From: JBFWYO01 sp050186335
GTDB taxonomy: Bacteria; Pseudomonadota; Alphaproteobacteria; Bin65
Reading direction: 5' to 3'
NCBI GenBank assembly: GCA_050186335.1
Contig: JBFWYO010000001.1
Span: 1 to 64,000, forward strand
DNA length: 64,000 nucleotides
Position numbers and translations under genes: made by a program. Positions 1-8,179 of the stretch are shown here, in pieces; the stretch's first letter is position 1, and each line of letters begins with the position of its first letter. Under the pieces are notes generated by a model. It was not told where the DNA came from. It worked only from the letters and a program-made list of their open reading frames with translations, and made no database searches.

Positions 1-225
1 GATCAGGGCCCGGGCATCGAGCCGGGCAAGGAAAAGGACATCTTCAACCGCTTCTATACGCACCGCCCGCAGGAGGCGAAATTCGGCACGCATTCGGGCC
101 TCGGTCTGAGCATTTCGAAGCAGATCATCGATGCGCTGGGCGGCAGCATCGTGGCCGAAAACATCCATGAGCCGGGCGGAAAGATCACCGGCGCGCGTTT
201 CGTCGTTCGCCTGCGACGGCGCTGA
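1..225 (+). CDS. chvG: Sensor histidine kinase, C-terminal end (ChvG/ExoS type), partial
   Basis: Frame 1 is open from the first base to a TGA at 223-225 and gives 74 residues; the start lies outside the window. They form the end of a HATPase_c domain: a DQGPGI G1 box, the FxRFY motif, then the G2 box SGLGLSISKQII and a closing beta strand. The family pairs with a ChvI-type response regulator and senses envelope or acid stress at the inner membrane. The call to ChvG rests on the wording of the G2 region and on hprK-rapZ-PTS genes downstream, which normally follow chvG in this class. Here they are separated from it by about 2.1 kb of other genes. Confidence 0.8.
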   Translation, partial: DQGPGIEPGKEKDIFNRFYTHRPQEAKFGTHSGLGLSISKQIIDALGGSIVAENIHEPGGKITGARFVVRLRRR

Positions 226-234
226 GGTTCGGCG

Positions 235-1167
235 TCAGAACGGCAGTATCGTCGGGTCCAGCGCCACCACCAGCAGCAACGGCAAAGTGGCGAACGACAC
301 CAGGCTGGAAACGACGACCAGCCCGGCGATCTGTTCCGCGTCGCGCTTGTAGTAGACCGCGAACAGATAATTGAATACGGCAACCGGCATCGCGCATTGG
401 ATGATGATGACGCCGCGCGCCGCGCCCTCGAGGCCGAACGCCCACGCGACCGCGACGCCGACGATAAATCCCATGACAATGCGCACGAACGACATCAGGA
501 CGCTCATGCCCAGTTGGCGCACGCGCAGGGACGCCAGCGACACGCCGAGCGCCAACAGCATCAACGGAATCGCGATCTGCCCCAACACCTGGATGGTGTT
601 GAACAGGAATTGAGGCACCGGCGTTGCGGTCAGCACGAACACCAGCGCCAGCGTCACGGCGTAAATGATCGGCGTGCGCAGGACCGGCTTGAGCGACAGT
701 TCGCCGGCGTTCAAGACTTGGCCGAGCGTGAACTGAAACAGCGAGTTCACGGTGAACACGGCGATGCCGAGCGCCAGTCCGTCCTGGCCGAACGCGAACA
801 GGCACAAGGGCAGGCCCATATTGCCGCTGTTGCCGAAAATGAGCGACGGCAGGTAATTCGTGATCGGCAGCTTGGCCGCGCGCAGGAACAGGTAGGCGAT
901 CACGATCGTAGCGGCGAACGCGGCCAGGAAGGCGCCCGCCACTTCGGCCATCGCGGCGGCCGAAACCTTGGCGCCGGTCAGCGTCGAGAATACCAGGCAC
1001 GGGCTCGCGATGTTGATCACGATCGCCGCGACCATGTCGGTATGAAACGGCTTGCCCAGTCGCTTCCAGGTAAACCCGAGCGCGGCGCAGATCAGCACCG
1101 GCGCCATGATGGTCAGCAGATTGGCGGCGAGTTCCAGCGTCACGGCAACGATTCTTTCCGGCCCCAC
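235..1167 (-). CDS. AEC (auxin efflux carrier) family transporter
   Basis: A 310-residue, strongly hydrophobic protein with about ten predicted membrane segments in two halves, as in the AEC/BART permeases. An early SPCLVFSTL stretch and a mid-protein FGNSGNMGLPL stretch match the conserved broken-helix motifs of the family. It probably exports or takes up small carboxylates across the inner membrane; the substrate cannot be read from sequence. It is convergent with the kinase gene (9-base gap between stop codons) and divergent from the SseB-like gene. Start: ATG at 1167, with a second possible ATG about 20 residues in. It interrupts the usual chvG-hprK neighbourhood, so it is probably a lineage-specific insertion. 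Confidence 0.85.
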   Translation of the reverse strand: MGPERIVAVTLELAANLLTIMAPVLICAALGFTWKRLGKPFHTDMVAAIVINIASPCLVFSTLTGAKVSAAAMAEVAGAFLAAFAATIVIAYLFLRAAKLPITNYLPSLIFGNSGNMGLPLCLFAFGQDGLALGIAVFTVNSLFQFTLGQVLNAGELSLKPVLRTPIIYAVTLALVFVLTATPVPQFLFNTIQVLGQIAIPLMLLALGVSLASLRVRQLGMSVLMSFVRIVMGFIVGVAVAWAFGLEGAARGVIIIQCAMPVAVFNYLFAVYYKRDAEQIAGLVVVSSLVSFATLPLLLVVALDPTILPF

Positions 1168-1327
1168 AAAGACGGCGCCTGTGATAGCACGGCGGTGCGG
1201 GGCGCGTCAGCGCGCGTCATCTCGCCGGGCCACGGCGCACAAGCACGACAGCCGTGCAACGCGGCGATTGTCGCAGGCCGAAAAGCGCGCCATTCTACGA
1301 ATTCTTCTTCGTGCGGGAACCGGGCCC

Positions 1328-2083
1328 ATGAGCCGCGCCGTCGATCAACCGACCAAACTCGAAGCCGCGCTTGCGGCGGCGCGCGAAGATGCGGAAAAAT
1401 TCAGCCAGTTCTTCGAATTGTTCCTGGCCGCCGAATTGCTGGTGCCGATAGCACCCGATACCGACCTGCCGCTCGGCCACGCGCGCATCGAAGCCAACAC
1501 CAATATCGGTTTCGTCACGCTGCAGTTCCGCGGCCGGCCGATCGTTCCGGTGTTCGATTCGGAAGCCGGCCTGGCCGCCTGGGCCGAGTCGCCGCAGCAA
1601 CGGTTTTTCGCCACCGAAGGCGCCGATCTGTTGCGCATGCTGCCGGAAGATCTGCTGCTCGTGCTCAATCCGCAATCGGAACAGGTCAAGATCTTCGAGC
1701 CGGATGAACTCGTATGGTTGCGCGAATACGCCGCCGCCACGCCGCGCGCCGCGCGCGCGGAATCGAAACAGCTGCGCCTGGCCGCGATCGGCGAACTGGC
1801 GCCGGAGCTGCAGGCGGCGATCGACGCGGTTCTGCCGCGCTTCGGCGACGTGGCCTCCCTGGTGCTCGCCGCCCTGCACGCGGAAGGCCGGCCGCCGCGG
1901 CTGCTGGCATTGCTCGAAGTTTCAAGTGGCGACGGCGTCGCCGCGCTGGTCGATCCGCTCGCCACGGCGCTGCGGCCCTATCTGCAGGGCACGGAATTGG
2001 ACATTGCCGATGTGGCCTCGCTCGGCGGCCGGGCGGCGCTCGAAGCGGCCGGCTTCAAGACATTTTATATGCGCGCGTTCTAG
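1328..2083 (+). CDS. SseB family protein
   Basis: 251 residues. The N-terminal half (about 15-125) matches the SseB N-terminal domain: a FFELFLAAELLVPI opening, then a FVTLQFRGRPIVPVFDSE strand pair and an ADLLRMLPEDLLLVLNP block. The C-terminal 100 residues fit the SseB C-terminal domain, with the DIADVASL segment and an aromatic end. Biochemical role in bacteria is poorly defined; members often accompany stress or secretion genes. The frame is open upstream to 1052 but that part is low-complexity and overlaps the divergent transporter, so I start at ATG 1328. No close neighbour shares its function. Confidence 0.75.
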   Translation: MSRAVDQPTKLEAALAAAREDAEKFSQFFELFLAAELLVPIAPDTDLPLGHARIEANTNIGFVTLQFRGRPIVPVFDSEAGLAAWAESPQQRFFATEGADLLRMLPEDLLLVLNPQSEQVKIFEPDELVWLREYAAATPRAARAESKQLRLAAIGELAPELQAAIDAVLPRFGDVASLVLAALHAEGRPPRLLALLEVSSGDGVAALVDPLATALRPYLQGTELDIADVASLGGRAALEAAGFKTFYMRAF

Positions 2084-2123
2084 CGCGGCGAAGCAACCGT
2101 CGATTCGAAGATTTTCATATCGA

Positions 2124-2240
2124 ATGTCATCCCGGCCGGAACGTCGCGAAGCGCCTGGATCCAGGATGTCGCCGCGTCGAGCCCTGCTGGACCCCGGATC
2201 TGCGCGCCATGCGGCGCTTGTCCGGGGCGACGATCGAGAA
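2124..2240. repeat. Dispersed palindromic intergenic element
   Basis: The intergenic space before hprK contains GTCATCCCGGCC at about 2126, a perfect 12-base palindrome CCTGGATCCAGG at 2154-2165, and an inverted repeat CCCCGGA (2192-2198) / TCCGGGG (2221-2227) enclosing a GCGC-rich loop. Together these resemble the GTCATCCCGG...GGATCCAGG elements scattered through intergenic DNA of many alphaproteobacteria. No second copy is seen in this window. Confidence 0.6.
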
Positions 2241-2309
2241 TGCCGCCCGTTAACCGACCCGCTTGACGGCGCAGCCTCGGACGCGTTCAACATCGCGTCG
2301 GAGAGATCG

Positions 2310-2762
2310 ATGTCGAGCGACGCAAGTCTGCAACTGCACGCCACCTGCATCGCCTGGGAAGGCGTGGGCGTACTGCTGCGCGGGCCGTCGGGCGGCGGCA
2401 AGTCGGATTTGGCGTTGCGGGCGATCGGCGCTGGCGCCGAACTCGTCGCCGACGATCGCGTCGAACTGCTGGTGCGCGGCGGAGCGCTGATCGCGCGGCC
2501 GCCCGCGGCGCTGGCCGGGCTGCTCGAAGTGCGCGGCATCGGCATCGTGCGCCTGCCATACGCCCCGGAAGCTCGTCTCGGCGTGGTCGCCGATCTCGTG
2601 CCGGCGCGCGAAATCGACCGCCTGCCGGCCGCGCAAGCCGTTGAATTTCTTGGCTTTTCCATGCCGCGCTGGGCGCTGGCGGCGTTCGAGGCGTCGGCCG
2701 TGGATAAGCTTCGCCTGATGGTTCGCGCGCGGCAACACGGTATAATCGCCCACCATGAATAA
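2310..2762 (+). CDS. hprK: HPr kinase/phosphorylase, short alphaproteobacterial form
   Basis: 150 residues with a Walker A loop GPSGGGKS at 25-32, an ADDRVEL strand at about 47-53 and the RGIGIVRL motif. This is the catalytic C-terminal domain only; the N-terminal domain of the roughly 310-residue Firmicute enzyme is missing, as is usual in alphaproteobacteria. It phosphorylates the regulatory Ser of HPr (encoded 1.4 kb downstream) using ATP, and usually removes it by phosphorolysis. ATG 2310 follows a GGAGAG ribosome site. Its last 8 bases overlap rapZ, indicating translational coupling. Confidence 0.92.
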   Translation: MSSDASLQLHATCIAWEGVGVLLRGPSGGGKSDLALRAIGAGAELVADDRVELLVRGGALIARPPAALAGLLEVRGIGIVRLPYAPEARLGVVADLVPAREIDRLPAAQAVEFLGFSMPRWALAAFEASAVDKLRLMVRARQHGIIAHHE

Positions 2763-3666
2763 GATCGAAGCGGCTTCCGCCGCCGCCGGTGCCAAAGTGC
2801 GGGTCGTCCTCGTCACCGGCATGTCCGGGGCCGGCAAGAGTTCGGTGCTGAAAGCGCTCGAGGATCTCGGCTACGAGGCGGTCGACAATTTGCCGTTCTC
2901 GCTGCTCGCCCATCTGGTGCGCGCGGGGCAGGAACAGCAGCGTCCTCTGGCCATCGGCGCCGATATCCGCACGCGCGATTTCCAGGTTGCGCACGTGCTG
3001 CAGCAGATCGACGAACTGCGCGCCGATCCGGCGCTCGATTTGCGGATTCTGTTTCTCGATTGCGACGAGGACGTGCTCCAGCGGCGCTACACGCAAACGC
3101 GCCGCCGTCACCCGCTTGCCACCGACCTGCCGTTGATCGACGGCATTCGCCTCGAGCGGCAGATTCTGTCGCCGTTCGCCGAACGCGCCGCGCGCATCAT
3201 CGATACGACCGACCTCTCGGAGACCGATCTGCGGCGCAGCATCTTCGATCAGTTCGGTCCGGAAGCCGACGCCAAGCTGGTCATCGGTGTGGTCTCGTTC
3301 GCATTCCGCCACGGCCTGCCGCGCGAGGCCGACATGGTGTTCGACGTGCGCTTCCTGCGCAATCCGCACTATGTGCCGGTGCTGCAGCCGTTTTCCGGCC
3401 AGGACGCGACGATCGGAAACTACATTTCCGCCGATGCGGCCTACGAGCCTTTCATGAGCGGTCTCAAATCGCTGCTTTCGCCGCTCTTGCCCCGCTTCCA
3501 ACAAGAGGGCAAAAGCTACCTCACCATCGCCATCGGCTGCACCGGTGGCCGCCACCGATCCGTGTTCGTCGCGGAGAAATTGGCGGATTGGCTCGAAAAA
3601 CAGGGTAATTCGGTGCGCCTGCGTCATCGCGATATCGCCCGCCAAACCCCCGCGCCGGCGTCCTGA
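2755..3666 (+). CDS. rapZ: RNase adapter protein RapZ
   Basis: 303 residues, full length for the family. The P-loop GMSGAGKSS is at 22-30, and the conserved C-terminal IGCTGGRHRSV block lies near 260-270. In enterobacteria RapZ senses glucosamine-6-phosphate and delivers GlmZ to RNase E. In alphaproteobacteria its target is less clear, but it is almost always linked to hprK and PTS genes as here. It binds GTP/ATP through the N-terminal domain. Starts at ATG 2755 inside the end of hprK. Confidence 0.93.
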   Translation: MNKIEAASAAAGAKVRVVLVTGMSGAGKSSVLKALEDLGYEAVDNLPFSLLAHLVRAGQEQQRPLAIGADIRTRDFQVAHVLQQIDELRADPALDLRILFLDCDEDVLQRRYTQTRRRHPLATDLPLIDGIRLERQILSPFAERAARIIDTTDLSETDLRRSIFDQFGPEADAKLVIGVVSFAFRHGLPREADMVFDVRFLRNPHYVPVLQPFSGQDATIGNYISADAAYEPFMSGLKSLLSPLLPRFQQEGKSYLTIAIGCTGGRHRSVFVAEKLADWLEKQGNSVRLRHRDIARQTPAPAS

Positions 3667-3714
3667 CGCCCGGTCCCGGGCGTCGCCCCCTGCACTGCAT
3701 AGAAGGCACCTTCC

Positions 3715-4122
3715 ATGATCGGCATCGTTCTCGTCACCCATGGTCGCCTGGCCGTCGAATTGATCGCCGCTCTCGAGCATGTCGTCGGCCCGCAGCAGAA
3801 CGTGCGCGCGGTCTGCATCGGGCCGGAAGATGATATGGACAAGCGGCGCGGCGAGATCATCGACTCGATCAAGGCGGTCGAGCAGGGCCAGGGCGTCGTG
3901 CTGCTGACCGACATGTTCGGCGGCACGCCGTCCAATCTGGCCACCTCGGTGATGGCACGCGACAAGGTCGAGGTGATCACCGGCGTCAATCTGCCGATGT
4001 TGATCAAGCTCGCCTCGGTGCGCGGCACCGGCAAGCTGGGAGAAGTGGTCCTGGCCGCGCAGGAAGCCGGCCGGAAGTATATCAACGTCGCCTCGGCGCT
4101 CCTCTCGGAGGGGCCGAAATGA
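3715..4122 (+). CDS. PTS EIIA component, mannose (Man) family
   Basis: 135 residues. His9 in IVLVTHGR is the phosphorylation site, and LLTDMFGGTPSNLA is the family signature. No EIIB, EIIC or EIID is encoded nearby, so this is a regulatory EIIA that receives phosphate from HPr without coupled sugar transport. Its stop overlaps the ptsH start by 4 bases (ATGA), while 48 bases separate it from rapZ. Cytoplasmic. In relatives this protein is called EIIA-Man or PtsM; its downstream target is not evident from sequence. Confidence 0.9.
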   Translation: MIGIVLVTHGRLAVELIAALEHVVGPQQNVRAVCIGPEDDMDKRRGEIIDSIKAVEQGQGVVLLTDMFGGTPSNLATSVMARDKVEVITGVNLPMLIKLASVRGTGKLGEVVLAAQEAGRKYINVASALLSEGPK

Positions 4123-4400
4123 ACGTTGCCGAGGGGGGGCTGCAGCGGCGCGTCGTGATCGCGAATCAAAAAGGCCTGCACGCCCGCGCCGCCGCGAAAT
4201 TCGTCAAGCTGGCCGGCACGTTCAACGCGGCGGTCGAGGTCGCGCGCGGCGACCAGCGCGTATCCGGGCTGTCGATCATGGGACTGATGATGCTGGCGGC
4301 CGGCCCGGGCACGGAGATCGAGCTTTTCGCCACCGGCGCCGAAGCCGAGCGCGCGCTGGCGGCGCTGGCGCAACTCGTCCTCGATAAATTCGGCGAATAG
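4119..4400 (+). CDS. ptsH: Phosphocarrier protein HPr
   Basis: 93 residues. The active-site His21 sits in QKGLHARAA. Ser52 in the VSGLSIMGLMML segment is placed like the regulatory Ser46 of Firmicute HPr, so the protein can be a substrate for the HprK encoded upstream. It passes phosphate from EI to EIIA. The N-terminus is about 8 residues longer than in E. coli. Start ATG 4119 overlaps the EIIA stop, and ptsI begins 2 bases after its stop, so EIIA-HPr-EI read as one operon. Confidence 0.93.
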   Translation: MNVAEGGLQRRVVIANQKGLHARAAAKFVKLAGTFNAAVEVARGDQRVSGLSIMGLMMLAAGPGTEIELFATGAEAERALAALAQLVLDKFGE

Positions 4401-4402
4401 GC

Positions 4403-6163
4403 ATGCCCCGGCGCGTCAAGGAAAGCGTTTTTACCGGGCTCGGCGTGTCGCCCGGGATCGCGATCGGGCCGGCGCATGTGCATGAATCGGGCGCCGCGGC
4501 GGTGCCGGAATACGAAATTCCGGTCACGGCGATCGAAACCGAACGCGAGCGTTTCGCCGATGCGGTCGCTCACGCCACGCGCCAGGTCGGCAAGCTCAGA
4601 TCCAAGGCCGCCGAACTGCCGGCCAACGCGGCCGAAGAACTCGGCTATCTGCTCGACGCGTATCAGCAGATGCTGGGCAGCTCGCGCCTGGTGCGCGGCG
4701 TCGATGCGCGCATCGCGCGCCAGCGAGTCAACGCCGAAGCCGCGGTGCAGGCGGAAATCGCGGAGATAGCCGCGAGCTTCGCCGAGATGCAGGATAGCTA
4801 CCTGGCCGCGCGCGGCGCCGATATCCGCGAAGTCGGCACGCGCCTGATCCGCAGCCTGACCAAGACGCCGTACCAGGCATTTTCCAAACTGCCGCCCGAC
4901 GCGATCATTGTGGCCGAGGATCTCAGCCCGGCCGATACGGCATTGATGGATCCGGATACGGTCGCCGGTTTCGCCACCGTGCTCGGCGGCGCGGAAGGCC
5001 ACACCGCGATCATGGCGCGCTCGCTTGGGCTGCCCGCCGTACTCGGCGTGCCCGAACTGTTGCTGAAGGTCCGCACCGGCGATCTGCTGGTCGTCGACGG
5101 CGGCGTCGGCAAGGTGATCGTCAATCCGACCGCGGCGACGCTCGAACGCTACCGCGCCAAGCAGGCCAGCCGGGAGCAGGAAACCAAGGCGCTCGGCCGC
5201 CTGCGCAAGGTGCCGGCGGTGACGCGCGACGGCGTGCAGATCACGCTGCAGGCGAATCTGGAATTTCCGCGCGACCTCAAACAGGCGATCGGCGTCGGCG
5301 CCGAAGGCATCGGCCTGCTGCGCAGCGAATTCCTGTTCATGAACCGCAACGATCTGCCGAAGGAAGAGGAACAGTTCGAAGCGCTGCGCGAGCTGGTCGA
5401 GGGCATGGAAGGCCATCCGGTCACGGTGCGCACGCTGGACATCGGCGGCGACAAACTCGCCAACACGCTGGACATAAAGCTTGCCGACAGTCCGAATCCG
5501 GCGCTCGGCCTGCGCGCGATCCGGCTTTCGCTGCGCGAACCGGCGCTGCTGGAAACGCAATTGTCGGCGATGCTGCGCGCCGCCGCCTACGGGCCGCTGC
5601 GCATCCTGCTGCCGATGATCTCGGGCGCGTCCGAAGTGCGCGAAGTGCGCGGGCATCTGCGCCGCGTCGCCGCCAAGCTCAAGCGCCGCGGCGTCAAGCT
5701 GCCGGAACGATTGCCGCCGCTCGGCGCCATGATCGAAGTGCCAGGTGCCGCGCTGACCGCCGACGCGCTTGCGCGCGACTGTGATTTCTTCGCCATCGGC
5801 ACCAACGATCTCACGATGTATACGTTGGCCATCGACCGCGGCGACGAACAGGTGGCGCATCTATATAACCCGCTGCACCCGGCGGTGCTGCGGCTGATCC
5901 AGTTCGCCACCGAGGCGGCGACGCGGGCGCGCATTTCGGTCAGCCTGTGCGGCGAAATGGCCGCCGATCCCCGCTACACGGCGTTGCTGTTGGGTCTCGG
6001 CATCCGCGAATTGTCGATGGCGCCGATCGCACTGCCGCGCGTCAAACAAAGGGTCCGCACGCTGGATCTGAACGCGGCGGTACGCCGGGCCGGCCAGATC
6101 ATGGACCAGACCGATTCCGGCCGCATCACCGCGCTGCTCGACGATTTCAACGCGCTGGCGTGA
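4403..6163 (+). CDS. ptsI: Phosphoenolpyruvate-protein phosphotransferase (enzyme I)
   Basis: 586 residues, with the order HPr-binding helical domain, swivelling His domain and PEP-binding TIM barrel. The phospho-His is H200 in GGAEGHTAIMARSLGLP, and the catalytic Cys is C516 in SLCGEMA. There is no N-terminal GAF domain, so it is PtsI-like in architecture rather than PtsP. It takes phosphate from PEP and starts the phosphorelay to HPr, the Man-family EIIA and, in trans, the PtsN encoded at 37.2 kb. It ends one base before the convergent stop of the next gene. Confidence 0.94.
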   Translation: MPRRVKESVFTGLGVSPGIAIGPAHVHESGAAAVPEYEIPVTAIETERERFADAVAHATRQVGKLRSKAAELPANAAEELGYLLDAYQQMLGSSRLVRGVDARIARQRVNAEAAVQAEIAEIAASFAEMQDSYLAARGADIREVGTRLIRSLTKTPYQAFSKLPPDAIIVAEDLSPADTALMDPDTVAGFATVLGGAEGHTAIMARSLGLPAVLGVPELLLKVRTGDLLVVDGGVGKVIVNPTAATLERYRAKQASREQETKALGRLRKVPAVTRDGVQITLQANLEFPRDLKQAIGVGAEGIGLLRSEFLFMNRNDLPKEEEQFEALRELVEGMEGHPVTVRTLDIGGDKLANTLDIKLADSPNPALGLRAIRLSLREPALLETQLSAMLRAAAYGPLRILLPMISGASEVREVRGHLRRVAAKLKRRGVKLPERLPPLGAMIEVPGAALTADALARDCDFFAIGTNDLTMYTLAIDRGDEQVAHLYNPLHPAVLRLIQFATEAATRARISVSLCGEMAADPRYTALLLGLGIRELSMAPIALPRVKQRVRTLDLNAAVRRAGQIMDQTDSGRITALLDDFNALA

Positions 6164-6164
6164 A

Positions 6165-6482
6165 TCACATCGACGACGGCGGCGCGAAGAAGCAGCGCAT
6201 GGTGCGTGCGTCCGATCGGCACAACCAGTAATGCCCGTCTTCCGAAGGTCTGGCTTGGCGATAGGGCACGCTGATGCGCGCGTCGCGCAGAAAGAATCCT
6301 TCCGGCGTGATCTCGATAGCGGCGGCGGGAATACGCTCGCAATCGTCCTTGCCGCAACAGCGCGTACCGTCGACGCCGACATAGCCGCGTTGTCGGATCC
6401 AATCGTAGCCGTCGTGGGCGGACAAGCCCGCCCAGGTCGCCCACACCATCGCCCAACACAGAATGGGAATCGCCCTGCGCAT
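6165..6482 (-). CDS. Small exported cysteine-containing protein, unknown function
   Basis: 105 residues from ATG 6482; an upstream in-frame start at 6539 would add 19 residues ahead of an otherwise clear signal peptide, so I prefer the shorter form. The signal peptide covers about 1-22 (hydrophobic core ending in GLSAHD). The mature part has five Cys (C42, C43, C48, C88, C97) and many aromatic residues, suggesting a disulphide-bonded periplasmic protein. I do not recognise a named family, although similar short proteins with a TRCCGKDDC-like segment are common as hypotheticals in this class. Convergent with ptsI. Confidence 0.65.
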   Translation of the reverse strand: MRRAIPILCWAMVWATWAGLSAHDGYDWIRQRGYVGVDGTRCCGKDDCERIPAAAIEITPEGFFLRDARISVPYRQARPSEDGHYWLCRSDARTMRCFFAPPSSM

Positions 6483-6760
6483 GTCCGCACCCGGTTCGCC
6501 GGGCGACAGGCGCCGGGCGCTGGCGGCACGTTCGCGCAAATGGTCTCATGGATCGGCTATCGCGTTCAATTGACGGGCGGGCCGAACCGCCCTAAACGAC
6601 CCCTTCGGACGACGAGGTCAGGGGCCGACCGCCTGGGGTTTTACCGGGCCCCTTGCCTGATGTAACCGGCCTTGCTATAGGCTTTCAGCGAAAATTTCTA
6701 CTGGCGGTTCGATTTCCGGCGGAAACGTCTGCCCGGATCGCCGTCCTCAGGGAGCGACGT

Positions 6761-8161
6761 ATGAAGAAGACCACCGACTACAAGGTGAAGGATATCGGGC
6801 TGGCCGAGTGGGGCCGCAAGGAACTCGACATGGCCGAGACGGAAATGCCCGGTCTCATGGCGATCCGCGAGGAATTCGGCAAGAAGAAGCCGCTCAAGGG
6901 CGCCCGCATCGCCGGCTCCCTGCACATGACGATTCAGACCGGCGTGCTGATCGAAACCCTGGCGCATCTCGGCGCCGACATCCGCTGGGCCTCGTGTAAC
7001 ATCTATTCGACGCAGGATCACGCCGCCGCGGCGATCGCCGCCGCCGGCACGCCGGTGTTCGCGATCAAGGGCGAATCGCTGGAAGAATACTGGGACTACA
7101 CGCATCGAATCTTCGAATGGGCCGACGGCGGCGCACCGAACATGATCCTGGATGACGGCGGCGACGCCACGCTGCTCGTCCATTTGGGTACGCGTGCGGA
7201 AAAGGAGCCGAAGCTCATCGCCAAGCCGACCAACGAGGAAGAGGAAGTCCTCTACGCCGCGATCAAGAAGCGCAACAAGGCACAGCCCGGCTGGTATGCG
7301 AAAACCGCCAAGGCGATCCGCGGCGTGACCGAAGAAACCACCACCGGCGTGCACCGCCTGTACCAGATGGCCAAGGAAGGCCGCCTGTTCTTCCCGGCGA
7401 TCAACGTCAACGACTCGGTGACCAAATCGAAGTTCGATAATTTGTACGGTTGCCGCGAAAGCCTGGTCGACGGGATCCGCCGTGGCACCGACGTGATGAT
7501 GGCCGGCAAGGTCGCGCTCGTCGCCGGCTTCGGCGATGTCGGCAAGGGCTCGGCCGCCTCGCTGCGCAACGCCGGCTGCCGCGTGATGGTCACCGAAATC
7601 GATCCGATCTGCGCGCTGCAGGCGGCGATGGAAGGCTACGAAGTCACCACCATGGAGGACGCGGCGCCGGTCGCCGATATCTTCTGCACCGCGACCGGCA
7701 ATCTCGACGTCATCACCATCGAGCACATGCGCAAGATGAAGCACCGCGCCATCGTGTGCAACATCGGCCACTTCGATTCGGAAATTCAGATCAGCGCGCT
7801 GAAGAATTACAAGTGGCACAACGTCAAGCCGCAGGTCGACGAAGTCGAATTCCCGAACGGCAAGCGCATCATCGTGTTGTCCGAAGGCCGCCTGGTCAAT
7901 CTCGGCAATGCGATGGGCCACCCGAGCTTCGTGATGAGCGCCTCGTTCTCGAATCAGGTTCTCGCGCAGATGGAATTGTTCGCCAACTCGGACAAGTACG
8001 ATAAGAAGGTCTACACGCTGCCGAAACACCTCGACGAAAAAGTCGCGGCGCTGCATCTGGCCAAGGTCGGCGCCAAGCTGACCAAGCTGTCGCCGACGCA
8101 GTCGAAATACATCGGCATCGCGGCGAACGGGCCGTTCAAGCCCGATCACTACCGCTATTGA
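6761..8161 (+). CDS. ahcY: Adenosylhomocysteinase
   Basis: 466 residues. It reversibly hydrolyses S-adenosylhomocysteine to adenosine and homocysteine, using tightly bound NAD, in the cytoplasmic methyl cycle. Visible marks are GSLHMTIQTGVLIETL near the N-terminus, the NAD-binding GFGDVGKGSAASL loop, the NIGHFDSEIQ segment and the KPDHYRY C-terminus. It has the roughly 40-residue insert typical of proteobacterial enzymes. The frame extends upstream to 6653, but ATG 6761 follows a CAGGGAG ribosome site and begins the conserved protein. A MetF-like gene follows after 18 bases, so the pair is probably cotranscribed. Confidence 0.96.
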   Translation: MKKTTDYKVKDIGLAEWGRKELDMAETEMPGLMAIREEFGKKKPLKGARIAGSLHMTIQTGVLIETLAHLGADIRWASCNIYSTQDHAAAAIAAAGTPVFAIKGESLEEYWDYTHRIFEWADGGAPNMILDDGGDATLLVHLGTRAEKEPKLIAKPTNEEEEVLYAAIKKRNKAQPGWYAKTAKAIRGVTEETTTGVHRLYQMAKEGRLFFPAINVNDSVTKSKFDNLYGCRESLVDGIRRGTDVMMAGKVALVAGFGDVGKGSAASLRNAGCRVMVTEIDPICALQAAMEGYEVTTMEDAAPVADIFCTATGNLDVITIEHMRKMKHRAIVCNIGHFDSEIQISALKNYKWHNVKPQVDEVEFPNGKRIIVLSEGRLVNLGNAMGHPSFVMSASFSNQVLAQMELFANSDKYDKKVYTLPKHLDEKVAALHLAKVGAKLTKLSPTQSKYIGIAANGPFKPDHYRY

Positions 8162-8179
8162 TAACAGGGGCCGCGCACC

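Noticed and set aside
4166..5860. 564-codon minus-strand frame opposite ptsI
   Set aside because: Same antisense bias; ptsI on the other strand has full family motifs.
6540..6760. Possible SAH riboswitch before ahcY
   Set aside because: I could not find the conserved SAH aptamer core or pairing pattern in this gap, so I do not call it.
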